Of a DNA stretch of 64,000 nt, positions 8,314 through 17,513 are shown in pieces. The stretch's first letter is position 1; each line of letters starts with the position of its first letter. The stretch lies in the NCBI RefSeq assembly GCF_000007705.1, contig NC_005085.1:1931752-1995751 (forward strand), read 5' to 3'. Below the pieces are notes generated by a model that had not been told where the DNA came from, did no database searches, and saw only the letters and a program-made list of their open reading frames with translations. Both the position numbers and the translations under genes were made by a program. This DNA is from Chromobacterium violaceum ATCC 12472 (GTDB taxonomy: Bacteria > Pseudomonadota > Gammaproteobacteria > Burkholderiales > Chromobacteriaceae).

Positions 8314-10098
8314 TTAGAAGGCGAAGTGCGCTTCGTCCAGCGCCATCAGGGGCTTGGCGCCGGCCTTGATGCCGGCTTTCAGCGCTTCCGCTTCCGGCAG
8401 CAGCTTGGCGTAATAGAAGCGGGCGGTGGCGATCTTGGCGTGGTAGAACGCGTCGTCTCCCTGGCCGAGCTTGGCGAAGGACACCTCGGCCATGCGCGCC
8501 CACAGCCAGGCGTAGGTCAGGTGGCCGATCAGGCGCAGGTAGTCGGCGGCGGCCGCGCCGGCCTCGTCCTTGTCTTGCAGGCTGGCCATGCCCACGCCCA
8601 TGGTCAGTTCGCCCACTTCCTTCATCAGCTTGGCCAGCGGGGTGACGAACTCGCCCAGCTGCGGATGGCCTTCGTGCCGCTGGCAGAACGTGTGGATCAG
8701 CTTGGTGAACTTGCGCAGTTTGGCGCCTTGGTCCAGCAGCACCTTGCGGCCCAGCAGGTCGATGGCCTGGATGCCGTTGGTGCCTTCGTAGATCTGCGAG
8801 ATGCGGGCGTCGCGCACCAGCTGTTCCATGCCCCATTCGCGGATGTAGCCATGGCCGCCGAACACCTGCACGCCATGGTTGGCGGCGACGAAGCCGTTGT
8901 CGGTCATGAAGGCCTTGGCCACCGGGGTCAGCAGCGCCACCAGGTCGGCGGCGTCGGCGCGGACGGCGGCGTCCGGGTGCTTGTCCTCGATGTCCAGCTG
9001 CAGCGCCAGCAGGGCGGCCAGCGCGCGGCCGGCTTCGGTGTAGGCTTTCTGCGTCAGCAGCATGCGGCGTACGTCGGGATGGACGATGATGGGATCGGCC
9101 GCCTTGTCCGGGCACTTGGCGCCGTTCAGCGCGCGCATTTGCAGCCGCTCGCGGGCGTAGGCGAGCGCGCCCTGGAACGAAGCCTCGCCCAGGCCGAGGC
9201 CCTGCATGCCGCAGCCCAGTCGGGCGGCGTTCATCATGGTGAACATGCAGGACAGGCCCTTGTTGGCTTCGCCGATCAGCCAGCCCTTGGCGCCGTCCAG
9301 ATTGATCACCGCGGTGGCGTTGGCCTTGATGCCCATCTTGTGTTCCAGGCTGCCGCAGGCGACGGCGTTGCGGCTGCCGTCGGCCAGGTACTTGGGCACG
9401 ATGAACAGCGAGATGCCCTTCACGTCCTTGGGCGCGTCCGGCAGGCGGGCCAGCACCAGGTGGATGATGTTTTCCGACAGATCATGCTCGCCGGCGGAGA
9501 TGAAGATCTTGGTGCCGCTGATGCGGTAGCTGCCGTCTTCCTGCGGTTCCGCCTTGGATTTGAGCAGGCCCAGGTCGGTGCCGCAGTGCGGTTCGGTCAG
9601 GCACATGGTGCCGGTCCAGCTGCCGTCCACCAGTTTGGGCAGGTAGGCCGCTTTCTGCTCGTCGGTGCCGTGGGCGTGGATGGCGGAATAGGCGCCGTGG
9701 GACAAGCCGGGATACATCGACCACGCCACGTTGGCCGAGCACTGCATTTCCATGATGGGGAAGCCCAGGCTCTTGGGCAGGCCCTGGCCGCCATAAGCCG
9801 GGTCGCAGTCCAGCGCGGGGAAGCCCAGCTCGCAATACTGCTTGTAGGCTTCCTTGAATCCGGCCGGCGTGGTGACGGACTTGGTGGCGCTATCGTAGTG
9901 ACAGCCTTCCTCGTCGCCCTGGCGGTTGAGCGGGGCGAGCTCGGATTCGCAGAATTGGGCCGCCTGCTCCAGATAGGCGCTGAAGATGTCCTGAGTGGCT
10001 TCTTCATATCCCGGCAACGTGGGGATGATGTCCTGTACCTTGATCAGCTCGTTGAGAACGAAGTCAAAATCGCGCAGCGGGGCTTTGTAAGCAGGCAT
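8314..10098 (-). CDS. Acyl-CoA dehydrogenase, large (FadE/DmdC-like) type
   Basis: A 594-residue flavoprotein that oxidises an acyl-CoA to the 2-enoyl-CoA. It is longer than the usual 380-residue enzymes and carries the extra C-terminal domain of the DmdC/AcdA group. Seen: the FAD/substrate motif MCLTEPHCGTDLG near residues 166-178, FISAGEHDLSENIIH, and the catalytic glutamate in QIYEGTNGIQ (Glu438). It is transcribed alone, with a CAAACGTTTG palindrome 90 bases upstream that resembles fatty-acid-responsive PsrA-type sites. This suggests a role in fatty-acid beta-oxidation, an inference from family and operator. Confidence 0.92.
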   Translation of the reverse strand: MPAYKAPLRDFDFVLNELIKVQDIIPTLPGYEEATQDIFSAYLEQAAQFCESELAPLNRQGDEEGCHYDSATKSVTTPAGFKEAYKQYCELGFPALDCDPAYGGQGLPKSLGFPIMEMQCSANVAWSMYPGLSHGAYSAIHAHGTDEQKAAYLPKLVDGSWTGTMCLTEPHCGTDLGLLKSKAEPQEDGSYRISGTKIFISAGEHDLSENIIHLVLARLPDAPKDVKGISLFIVPKYLADGSRNAVACGSLEHKMGIKANATAVINLDGAKGWLIGEANKGLSCMFTMMNAARLGCGMQGLGLGEASFQGALAYARERLQMRALNGAKCPDKAADPIIVHPDVRRMLLTQKAYTEAGRALAALLALQLDIEDKHPDAAVRADAADLVALLTPVAKAFMTDNGFVAANHGVQVFGGHGYIREWGMEQLVRDARISQIYEGTNGIQAIDLLGRKVLLDQGAKLRKFTKLIHTFCQRHEGHPQLGEFVTPLAKLMKEVGELTMGVGMASLQDKDEAGAAAADYLRLIGHLTYAWLWARMAEVSFAKLGQGDDAFYHAKIATARFYYAKLLPEAEALKAGIKAGAKPLMALDEAHFAF

Positions 10099-10187
10099 TC
10101 GGTTTCTCCAGTTGGTTGGGCGCGGCCTGGTGCGTGCCAGGGCGATACGTTGTTATGATGGGTCCTGATCGGGCCATGATATTCGTT

Positions 10188-10197
10188 CAAACGTTTG
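10188..10197. promoter_or_regulatory. PsrA-like palindrome upstream of the acyl-CoA dehydrogenase
   Basis: CAAACGTTTG is a perfect dyad in the divergent gap between the dehydrogenase and the DUF2062 gene, flanked by TT and TTTAAA. PsrA-type TetR regulators of fatty-acid degradation bind GAAAC/GTTTC-like dyads. No such regulator is in this window. Confidence 0.5.
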
Positions 10198-10287
10198 TTT
10201 AAATTATTCCCGAGCTTTTGACAACTAAATCGCGTTTGCGTATCCACCCGAGTGTGGTTTAACGGCAACGCGACGGCATGAAATGAA

Positions 10288-10845
10288 ATGACCTGGCTCA
10301 AACGCAAAATGCGCCGCTTTTCCGCGGCCAGGCACAATTGGTTCGCGCGGCCTGGCATGCGCTTGCTGGCGCCGTACCTGGACCGACCCGCCTATTGGTC
10401 GTTCAATCGCCGCAAGGTGGCGATGGGCGTGGCGGTGGGCTTGTATTCCGGCGTGATGCCGGGTTTCACCCAGAAGGCGACCGCGCTGGCGCTGGCGCTG
10501 CTGCTGCGGGTCAATCTTCCGGCGGCGATGGTGGTGTCGCTGTACAGCAATCCGCTCACCGTATTGCCGCTGTACTATCTGGCCTATTGCTACGGCAGGT
10601 GGTTACTGGGTTCGGATGCGGCGGCTACAATGACGGCTCCTCCCGGCCTGTTCGTCTTGGGACCGGCTGCCTGGATGAGGCAGACTTTGAGCTGGCTGAT
10701 CGATCTTGGCTGGCCGCTGCTGGTGGGCATGCCGGCGCTGGGGCTGACCTTGGGCGCGGCCGGCTATCTGGCCACCCGGGTGCTGTGGCGCTGGGCGGTC
10801 GTCAGCGCGTGGAACGATAGAAAGGTGAAGTGTGGATCTCGTTGA
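10288..10845 (+). CDS. DUF2062 family inner-membrane protein
   Basis: A 185-residue protein with a basic N-terminus and three or four hydrophobic segments. The DUF2062 region (SFNRRKVAMGVAVGLYSGVMPGFTQKATALALAL...NLPAAMVVSLYSNPLTVLPLYYLAY) is clearly recognisable. The family has no established biochemical role; relatives sit beside glycosyltransferases or ComEC-like genes. Its last 14 bases overlap the start of the Nudix gene, so the two are translationally coupled. Confidence 0.8.
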   Translation: MTWLKRKMRRFSAARHNWFARPGMRLLAPYLDRPAYWSFNRRKVAMGVAVGLYSGVMPGFTQKATALALALLLRVNLPAAMVVSLYSNPLTVLPLYYLAYCYGRWLLGSDAAATMTAPPGLFVLGPAAWMRQTLSWLIDLGWPLLVGMPALGLTLGAAGYLATRVLWRWAVVSAWNDRKVKCGSR

Positions 10846-11389
10846 GAAGCAGTTGTCGTCGGAGCTGGTCTATCAGGGCGGTTTCATCAAGGTGCGCAAG
10901 GACAGGGTGGCCCTGCCGGACGGAAACGAATCCGCGCGCGAATACATCCTTCATCCCGGCGCGGTGGCGGTATTGGCGCTGACGCCGGAAGGCGAGCTGG
11001 TGCTGGAGCGGCAATACCGCTATCCGGCCGGCCGCGAGTTCATCGAGATTCCGGCCGGCAAGATCGATCCGGACGAGGCTCCGGAGCTGACAGCCAGGCG
11101 CGAGCTGCTGGAGGAGACCGGCTATCGGGCCGGGCGCTGGACTTATCTGGGCACCGCCCATCCTTGCATCGGCTATTCCAACGAAAAAATCAGCTATTAC
11201 CTCGCGCAAGATCTTATGCTTAGCGAAAGGCAACTGGACGCGGGCGAATTCCTGGAGGTGCTGACCCTGCCCCTGGATGCCGCGATGAACATGGCGCTGA
11301 CCGGCGAGATTTGCGACAGCAAGTCCATCGTCGGCCTGCACTGGCTGGCGGCCTACCTGGGCGGGAGGATGCGAGGTGTCGAGATTTGA
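10832..11389 (+). CDS. nudF: Nudix hydrolase, ADP-ribose pyrophosphatase (NudF type)
   Basis: A 185-residue enzyme that would cleave ADP-ribose to AMP and ribose 5-phosphate. Seen: an intact Nudix box GKIDPDE..ARRELLEETGY near residues 76-98, matching G-x5-E-x7-R-E-U-x-E-E-x-G-U, and the upstream RQYRYPAGREFIEIPAGK that defines the ADP-ribose subgroup. It starts with GTG inside the DUF2062 gene and ends 14 bases inside the PilZ gene. The whole three-gene run is compact and surely co-transcribed. Confidence 0.87.
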   Translation: MDLVEKQLSSELVYQGGFIKVRKDRVALPDGNESAREYILHPGAVAVLALTPEGELVLERQYRYPAGREFIEIPAGKIDPDEAPELTARRELLEETGYRAGRWTYLGTAHPCIGYSNEKISYYLAQDLMLSERQLDAGEFLEVLTLPLDAAMNMALTGEICDSKSIVGLHWLAAYLGGRMRGVEI

Positions 11390-11693
11390 CGCGTATTACG
11401 ACCGGCGGCGCGGCCGCCGGGTCAGCATGGGGTGCAAGGCCCGCATCAAGTCGCTGCTGAGCGGGCAAACGTTTTACGGCGAGTGCGTGGACCTGTCGGT
11501 GGACGGCATGGCCCTGCGTTCTGCCTTCGTGCCGCAGTATGGGGAAAAGCTCAATGTGATCGTGCTGGTGCCCGGCGTCGGCGCAGCCTCGGGCAAGCCT
11601 TTCGAGGCCGAGGTGGAGGTCAAGCGCTGCAATGAGGTGCAGCGCGGACTGATATATGAAATAGGTGTTCGAATTCTGGTGCGGAAAACCTGA
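11376..11693 (+). CDS. PilZ domain protein (c-di-GMP receptor)
   Basis: A 105-residue protein consisting of a single PilZ domain. Seen: the arginine-rich RRRGRR at residues 10-15 corresponding to R-x3-R, and DLSVDGMAL at about 39-47 corresponding to D-x-S-x-x-G; these are the two c-di-GMP contact motifs. It lacks effector domains, so it would act by protein-protein contact. The start is GTG (preceded by GGGAGG further upstream), overlapping the Nudix gene by 14 bases. Confidence 0.88.
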   Translation: MSRFDAYYDRRRGRRVSMGCKARIKSLLSGQTFYGECVDLSVDGMALRSAFVPQYGEKLNVIVLVPGVGAASGKPFEAEVEVKRCNEVQRGLIYEIGVRILVRKT

Positions 11694-11995
11694 GCGGACA
11701 ATATTCAACGGTTTTTTCGCATTAATTTCTGTAGGTATTACAAGAATTTACTAAGCTTCATCAATTGTTACAAAAATCAGAATTTAAAAAAATCCATTGA
11801 TTCAATAGCTTCCCTCGCACAATGTTCTCGGCGCTGCCTGACCCGGTTCGGACCGGCTTTTATCCGGTTGATTGGCGCTGCTATGCTATACCCAAAACAG
11901 AACCGGAGACACCGTCAGTACTCTAATTCAGCAAGGGGAAAGGCAGATTGCGAGTCGCAGCATGCCAAGCCCCTGCTACCAGCCAGGAGAGAGTC
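11694..11995. other. AT-rich gap upstream of prkA
   Basis: A 302-base non-coding stretch. Its first 130 bases are AT-rich with A and T runs (for instance around 11770-11795), unlike the surrounding sequence. At 11843-11856 a small stem CCGGT/ACCGG with TCGG loop is followed by CTTTT and could weakly end the DUF2062-Nudix-PilZ transcript. The prkA promoter must lie here; I see no convincing sigma-54 or sigma-70 consensus. Confidence 0.5.
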
Positions 11996-13924
11996 ATGCA
12001 CCCGGATATCTTCAGTCACTACGCAGTGCGATACGACAAGACCCGCGAGGAGGAGTACACGATCCAGGAGTACCTGGAGCTGTGCAAGAAAGATCCGGGC
12101 GCCTACGCCACGGCGGCGGAGCGCATGCTGACCGCCATCGGCGAGCCGGAACTGGTCGATACCCGTCACGATTCGCGGCTGTCCCGCATTTTCTCCAACA
12201 AAGTCATCAAGGTTTACCCGGCGTTCCGCGATTTCTACGGCACCGAAGAGGTGATCGAGCAGGTAGTCGCCTATTTCCGCCACGCGGCCCAGGGCCTGGA
12301 GGAGAAGAAGCAGATCCTCTATCTGCTGGGACCGGTCGGCGGCGGCAAGTCGTCGATCGCCGAGAAACTGAAGGAACTGATGGAGCTGGTGCCCTTCTAT
12401 TGCCTGAAGGGCAGCCCGGTCAACGAGTCGCCGCTGTCCCTGTTCAATTACGATGAAGACGGCCCCATCCTCGAAGAGCAATACGGCATTCCGCGCCGTT
12501 ACCTGAAAGGCATCCCCAGCCCGTGGGCGGTCAAGCGCCTGCACGAGTTCAACGGCGACATCGGCCAGTTCCGCGTGGTCAAGCGCTATCCGTCGGTGCT
12601 GCGCCAGGTGGCCGTGGCCAAGACCGAGCCGGGCGACGAGAACAACCAGGACATCAGCTCGCTGGTGGGCAAGGTGGACATCCGCAAGCTGGAAAAGTAC
12701 GCGCAGGACGATCCGGACGCCTACAGCTATTCCGGCGGCCTGTGCCTGGCGAACCAGGGCTTGCTCGAGTTCGTCGAAATGTTCAAGGCGCCGATCAAGG
12801 TGCTGCACCCCTTGCTGACGGCCACCCAGGAAGGCAACTTCAAGGGCACTGAAGGCTTCGGCGCGATACCCTTCGAAGGCATCATCCTCGCGCACTCCAA
12901 CGAGAGCGAGTGGAAGCAGTTCCGCAACAACAAGAACAACGAGGCCTTCCTCGACCGGATCTACATCGTCAAGGTGCCTTACTGCCTGCGCGTGGCCGAG
13001 GAAATCAAGATCTACGACAAGCTGATCCGCAACTCCTCGCTGGGCAAGGCGCCGTGCGCGCCGGGCACGCTGAAGATGATGGCCCAGTTCGCGGTGCTGT
13101 CGCGGCTGAAGGAACCGGAAAACTCCAGCCTGTACAGCAAGATGCAGGTGTATGACGGCGAGAACCTGAAAGACACCGATCCCAAGGCCAAGTCGCTGCA
13201 GGAATACCGCGACTACGCCGGCGTGGACGAAGGCATGTCGGGCTTGTCCACCCGTTTCGCCTACAAGATCCTGTCCAAGGTGTTCAACTTCGACCACAGC
13301 GAAGTGGCCGCCAACCCGGTGCATTTGCTGTACGTGATCGAGCAGCAGGTCGAGCGCGAACAGTTTCCAGCCGAAACGGAACAGAAATACCTGACTTTCC
13401 TGAAGGAATATCTGGCGCCGAAATACGTTGAATTCATCGGCAAGGAAATCCAGACCGCCTATCTGGAAAGTTATTCCGAATATGGCCAGAACATTTTCGA
13501 CCGTTATGTGACTTTCGCCGATTACTGGATTCAGGATCAGGAATATCGCGACCAAGATACCGGCGAAATATTCGACCGCACGTCGCTGAATGCGGAACTG
13601 GAAAAGATCGAGAAGCCGGCGGGAATCTCCAATCCCAAGGATTTCCGCAACGAGATCGTCAACTTCGTGTTGCGGGCCCGCGCCAACAACGGCGGCAAGA
13701 ATCCGACCTGGACCAGTTACGAGAAGCTGCGCACGGTGATCGAGAAGAAGATGTTCTCCAATACCGAGGAGCTGCTGCCGGTGATCTCCTTCAATGCCAA
13801 GGCCAGCGCCGAGGATGCCAAGAAGCACGAAGACTTCGTCAACCGCATGGTGGAAAAGGGTTACACCGCCAAGCAGGTGCGGCTGCTGTGCGAATGGTAT
13901 CTGCGCGTGCGCAAGTCCTCATAA
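11996..13924 (+). CDS. prkA: PrkA family serine protein kinase
   Basis: A 642-residue cytosolic protein homologous to E. coli YeaG and Bacillus PrkA. The N-terminal two-thirds is an AAA+ domain with Walker [10 protein letters not shown] near residues 111-119; the C-terminal part is the PrkA kinase-like domain. The family is linked to nutrient and stationary-phase stress. The ATG at 11996 follows AGGAGAG. It heads a prkA-yeaH-spoVR operon, an order conserved across proteobacteria, although 154 bases and a large hairpin separate it from yeaH. Confidence 0.93.
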   Translation: MHPDIFSHYAVRYDKTREEEYTIQEYLELCKKDPGAYATAAERMLTAIGEPELVDTRHDSRLSRIFSNKVIKVYPAFRDFYGTEEVIEQVVAYFRHAAQGLEEKKQILYLLGPVGGGKSSIAEKLKELMELVPFYCLKGSPVNESPLSLFNYDEDGPILEEQYGIPRRYLKGIPSPWAVKRLHEFNGDIGQFRVVKRYPSVLRQVAVAKTEPGDENNQDISSLVGKVDIRKLEKYAQDDPDAYSYSGGLCLANQGLLEFVEMFKAPIKVLHPLLTATQEGNFKGTEGFGAIPFEGIILAHSNESEWKQFRNNKNNEAFLDRIYIVKVPYCLRVAEEIKIYDKLIRNSSLGKAPCAPGTLKMMAQFAVLSRLKEPENSSLYSKMQVYDGENLKDTDPKAKSLQEYRDYAGVDEGMSGLSTRFAYKILSKVFNFDHSEVAANPVHLLYVIEQQVEREQFPAETEQKYLTFLKEYLAPKYVEFIGKEIQTAYLESYSEYGQNIFDRYVTFADYWIQDQEYRDQDTGEIFDRTSLNAELEKIEKPAGISNPKDFRNEIVNFVLRARANNGGKNPTWTSYEKLRTVIEKKMFSNTEELLPVISFNAKASAEDAKKHEDFVNRMVEKGYTAKQVRLLCEWYLRVRKSS

Positions 13925-13933
13925 GCCGCCCGC

Positions 13934-13962
13934 GCCGGCTTGGCTCCCCGAGCCAGGCCGGC
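13934..13962 (+). other. Large hairpin between prkA and yeaH
   Basis: GCCGGCTTGGCT pairs with AGCCAGGCCGGC (12 bp, one G-T wobble) around a CCCCG loop, ten bases after the prkA stop. There is no U-tract, so it is unlikely to terminate fully. It may set different mRNA levels for prkA and the two downstream genes by attenuation or by protecting a processed 3' end. Confidence 0.55.
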
Positions 13963-14078
13963 AGGAGGCGCCGACCCCAGATGGGGCGGCGACAAGGAGA
14001 CACAACCGCGCGCGGCGATCGGCCATCGGCTCCGGAGACGGAGCCGGCGGCCCCTCGCAGCGCGCCAGAGAGGTGGCT

Positions 14079-15359
14079 ATGTCCCACATCATAGACAGAC
14101 GCCTCAACGGCAAGAACAAGTCGGCGGTCAATCGCGAGCGCTTTCTTCGCCGTTTCAAGGCGCAAATCAAAGAAGCCGTCTCCAAGGCGATCAAGGGGCG
14201 GAGCATCACCGATATCGAAAGCGGGGAAAAGGTTTCCATCCCGGTGAAGGACATCTCCGAGCCTTCGTTCCATCATGGCAAAGGCGGGGTGTGGGAGAAC
14301 GTCCATCCCGGCAACGAGGAGTTCGTCAAGGGCGACCGTATTCCCCGGCCCCAGGGCGGCGCGGGCGGCGGCGGCAGCAAGGCCAGCCAGGACGGCGAGG
14401 GCGAGGATGATTTCGTGTTCCAGCTGTCGCGCGAGGAATTCATGAACGTATTCTTCGACGACCTGGCCCTGCCCAACCTGGTCAAGACCCAGCTGATGGG
14501 CATCGAGGAGATGAAGACGGTGCGCGCCGGCTATACCAACGACGGCACGCCGACCAACATCAACATCGTCCGCTCGCCACGCGGCGCGCTGGCGCGCCGC
14601 GTGGCGATGGCCGCGCCGACGCTCAGCAGCATAGACGAGGCTGAGGAGGAGCTCGATACGCTGATCGAGTCCGACGACGACAACGCGCTGGAAGTGCGGG
14701 ACCGGCGGCAGCGCATCCACCAGATGAAGGAGCGGCTGGCCAGCATCCCGTGGATAGACCCGTTCGACCTGCGCTACAACAACCGCGTCAAGCAGCCTAA
14801 ACCGACCAGCCAGGCGGTGATGTTCTGCATCATGGACGTGTCCGGCTCGATGGACGAGCAGAAGAAGGACATGGCCAAGCGCTTCTTCATTCTGCTGTAC
14901 ATGTTTCTGCAGCGCAATTACGAGAAGATCGAAGTCGTGTTCATCCGCCACCATACCAGCGCGGTGGAGGTCAACGAGCAGGATTTCTTCCACTCCCGCG
15001 AGAGCGGCGGCACCGTGGTGTCGTCGGCGTTGAACCTGATGAGCGACGTCATCCGCAAGCGCTACGCCAGCAGCGAGTGGAACATCTATGCCGCCCAGGC
15101 GTCTGACGGCGACAACTGGGACAGCGATTCGGCCAACTGCGGCCGCATCCTGGAGGAAAACCTGCTGCCGTACTGCCAGTATTTCGCTTATATCGAGATC
15201 ACCGAGGGCGAGCCGCAGAACCTGTGGTACGAGTACCTGAAGGTCAAGGCTCAGTGTCCGCAGTTCGCGATGCAGAAGATTCGTTCCGCATCCGACATTT
15301 ACCCGGTGTTCCGCGAACTGTTCAAGCGCCAGCCGGCGAACGGGAGGGTGTCGGCATGA
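14079..15359 (+). CDS. yeaH: YeaH/YhbH family protein with von Willebrand A domain
   Basis: A 426-residue DUF444 protein. Residues 1-80 are basic ([27 protein letters not shown]); a Gly/Lys-rich linker follows (GGAGGGGSK); the C-terminal half is a vWA domain with the metal-ion site DVSGSMDE near 253-260. The family partners with PrkA in stress responses, and its molecular role is not settled. The start follows GAGGTGG. The stop codon overlaps the spoVR start by four bases (ATGA), indicating translational coupling. Confidence 0.92.
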   Translation: MSHIIDRRLNGKNKSAVNRERFLRRFKAQIKEAVSKAIKGRSITDIESGEKVSIPVKDISEPSFHHGKGGVWENVHPGNEEFVKGDRIPRPQGGAGGGGSKASQDGEGEDDFVFQLSREEFMNVFFDDLALPNLVKTQLMGIEEMKTVRAGYTNDGTPTNINIVRSPRGALARRVAMAAPTLSSIDEAEEELDTLIESDDDNALEVRDRRQRIHQMKERLASIPWIDPFDLRYNNRVKQPKPTSQAVMFCIMDVSGSMDEQKKDMAKRFFILLYMFLQRNYEKIEVVFIRHHTSAVEVNEQDFFHSRESGGTVVSSALNLMSDVIRKRYASSEWNIYAAQASDGDNWDSDSANCGRILEENLLPYCQYFAYIEITEGEPQNLWYEYLKVKAQCPQFAMQKIRSASDIYPVFRELFKRQPANGRVSA

Positions 15360-16897
15360 AACGGACGCGCAAGGGGGAAGGCTCGACGCCGATTTCCACG
15401 GGGTCGGAATGGACGTTCGATCTGGTGGGCGAATACGACCGCGCGATCCGCGAGATCGCGGTGGACGAATTCAAGCTGGACGTGTATCCCAACCAGCTGG
15501 AGATCATCACCGCCGAGCAGATGATGGACGCCTACGCCTCGGTGGGCATGCCGGTCAATTACCATCACTGGAGCTACGGCAAGCATTTCGTCTCCACCGA
15601 GAAGAGCTACAAGCGCGGCCAGATGGGGCTGGCCTATGAGATCGTGATCAATTCCAATCCCTGCATCGCCTATCTGATGGAAGAGAACTCGATGATGATG
15701 CAGGCGCTGGTGATCGCCCATGCCGCCTATGGCCACAACAGCTTCTTCAAGGGCAACTACCTGTTCCGCTCCTGGACCGACGCCTCGGCCATCATCGACT
15801 ATCTGGTGTTCGCCAAGAGCTACATCATGAAGTGCGAGGAGCGCTACGGCATCGATGAGGTGGAGGAGCTGCTGGATTCCTGCCACGCCTTGATGAATTA
15901 CGGCGTGGACCGCTACAAGCGGCCGCAGAAGCTGTCGCTGGCCAAGGAGCAGGCGCGCCAGGAAGAGCGCGAACACTATCTGCAGATGCAGGTGAACGAT
16001 CTGTGGCGCACGATACCCAAGCGCGACAAGGACGGCGGCGACAAGCTGCCGCCGCGTTTCCCGGCCGAGCCGCAGGAGAACATCCTGTACTTCATCGAGA
16101 AGTCGGCGCCTTTGCTGGAGCCGTGGCAACGCGAGGTGGTGCGCATCGTCCGGAAGGTGGCGCAGTATTTCTACCCGCAGCGGCAAACCCAGGTGATGAA
16201 CGAGGGCTGGGCGACATTCTGGCACTACACCATCATGAATCGGCTGTACGACAAGGGCCTGATCACCGATGGCTACATGCTGGAATTCCTGCAGAGCCAT
16301 ACCAATGTGGTGACGCAGCCGCCGGTCACCGCCCGCTGGTACAGCGGAATCAACCCCTACGCGCTGGGCTTCGCGATGTATCAGGACATCAAGCGGATCT
16401 GCGAGGAGCCGACCGACGAGGACAGGGCCTGGTTCCCCGACTTGGCCGGCAGCAACTGGCGGGAGTCGCTGGAGTTCGCGATGCGCAACTTCAAGGACGA
16501 GAGCTTCATCTCGCAATATCTGTCGCCCAAGCTGATCCGCGATTTCCGCTTCTTCTCGATTCGCGACGACGATCGCGATGACAAGCTGGAAATCTCCAGC
16601 ATCCACGACGAAGAAGGCTACCGCGACATCCGCGGCAAGCTGGCGGAGCAATACAATCTGGGGTCGCGGGAGCCCAACATCCAGGTCTGGTCGGTCAATA
16701 TGCGCGGCGACCGCAGCCTGACACTGCGCCATACCATGCATAACCGCCGGCCGCTGGAGGAGCAGAGTGCCCAGGAAGTGCTGAAGCATGTGTGCCGGCT
16801 GTGGGGTTTCGACGTCAGGCTGGAGAGCGTGGACAGCAACGGCGAGGTCAAGCAGGTGTACGAGGTGCAGGCGGTGCGGGAGACGGCGACGGCCTGA
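15356..16897 (+). CDS. spoVR: SpoVR family protein
   Basis: A 513-residue cytosolic protein of the SpoVR/YcgB family. Seen: typical conserved stretches [54 protein letters not shown] and NPYALGF. In Bacillus the name-giver is needed for spore cortex formation, but proteobacterial members belong with PrkA and YeaH and have no proven activity. It overlaps yeaH by four bases and ends the operon; a strong terminator follows. Confidence 0.93.
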   Translation: MKRTRKGEGSTPISTGSEWTFDLVGEYDRAIREIAVDEFKLDVYPNQLEIITAEQMMDAYASVGMPVNYHHWSYGKHFVSTEKSYKRGQMGLAYEIVINSNPCIAYLMEENSMMMQALVIAHAAYGHNSFFKGNYLFRSWTDASAIIDYLVFAKSYIMKCEERYGIDEVEELLDSCHALMNYGVDRYKRPQKLSLAKEQARQEEREHYLQMQVNDLWRTIPKRDKDGGDKLPPRFPAEPQENILYFIEKSAPLLEPWQREVVRIVRKVAQYFYPQRQTQVMNEGWATFWHYTIMNRLYDKGLITDGYMLEFLQSHTNVVTQPPVTARWYSGINPYALGFAMYQDIKRICEEPTDEDRAWFPDLAGSNWRESLEFAMRNFKDESFISQYLSPKLIRDFRFFSIRDDDRDDKLEISSIHDEEGYRDIRGKLAEQYNLGSREPNIQVWSVNMRGDRSLTLRHTMHNRRPLEEQSAQEVLKHVCRLWGFDVRLESVDSNGEVKQVYEVQAVRETATA

Positions 16898-16917
16898 GCC
16901 AGCCAGGGCGCGAGAGG

Positions 16918-16945
16918 CGGGCGGCGCGGAAGCGCCGTCCGTTTT
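16918..16945 (+). terminator. Rho-independent terminator of the prkA-yeaH-spoVR operon
   Basis: Stem CGGGCGGCGC / GCGCCGTCCG (10 bp, one wobble) with a GGAA loop and a TTTT tail, 20 bases after spoVR. Confidence 0.85.
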
Positions 16946-16975
16946 CATTTGCGCGGGGGCTTGAGCCGTTCGGGG

Positions 16976-17443
16976 TCAGGCGGTGCCGGCCACCGGCGAC
17001 AGCCGGCAGTGCGAACGGTCCTCGAAGCTGCCGCCAGGCTCGCCCCAGGCGTGGGCATACAGCAGCTGGCCGCTGGCTTCGATGCGGATGGTGATCTCCT
17101 GGCGGAAATGCTCGCTCAGGCTGCGGGGGCCGCTGGAGAACACCACCTCCAGCACGCCATGCCCGCCTTCCGCTTGGCGTATCGCCGGATGGGGCAGCAC
17201 GTAGGGCAACTCGTCCATCACCGGCCACAGGCAGAGCGTGCCGTCGGGCAAGTAACCGAGCAGGGTGGTCTCTCGATGCAGGATTTCGCCATCGGTGCCG
17301 TTGGCCGTGTAGTGCAGCAGCAGCGCGCGCTGGCCGGGCAGGGCTTGCCAATGCAGGCAGCCGGTGAAGGTCTGGTCCTCGTGGTTGATGCCTTCGCCAC
17401 AGAACTGGTTGGGAAGCGATTGCAGAGCGGCTAGCAGCGGCAT
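16976..17443 (-). CDS. Conserved hypothetical protein, possible beta-barrel (DUF1579-like)
   Basis: A 155-residue protein without signal peptide. The pattern of alternating hydrophobic strands (QFCGEGINHEDQTFTGCLHW, ALLLHYTANGTDGEILHRETTLLGYLPDG, HGVLEVVFSSG, QEITIRIEASGQLLYAHAWG) suggests a small lipocalin/nitrobindin-like barrel. No catalytic motif is recognised. It sits 70 bases downstream of the heme-type ABC ATPase on the same strand, so co-transcription is possible; a ligand-binding role with heme would fit the fold but is not shown by the sequence. Confidence 0.55.
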   Translation of the reverse strand: MPLLAALQSLPNQFCGEGINHEDQTFTGCLHWQALPGQRALLLHYTANGTDGEILHRETTLLGYLPDGTLCLWPVMDELPYVLPHPAIRQAEGGHGVLEVVFSSGPRSLSEHFRQEITIRIEASGQLLYAHAWGEPGGSFEDRSHCRLSPVAGTA

Positions 17444-17513
17444 GTCTTCTCTCTTCCGTTCGCGGATGCGAGAAGGTCAGGATCGCAGGTTTGCCCGGCT
17501 AATGCAATACAGG

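Noticed and set aside
8173-10158. A 661-residue open frame antisense to the acyl-CoA dehydrogenase gene
   Set aside because: The sense frame shows a complete enzyme with catalytic residues; the antisense frame is a GC-driven shadow.
11915-13828. A 637-residue open frame antisense to prkA
   Set aside because: PrkA on the other strand has all family motifs; this frame has only hydrophobic and Gln/His-rich low-information sequence.
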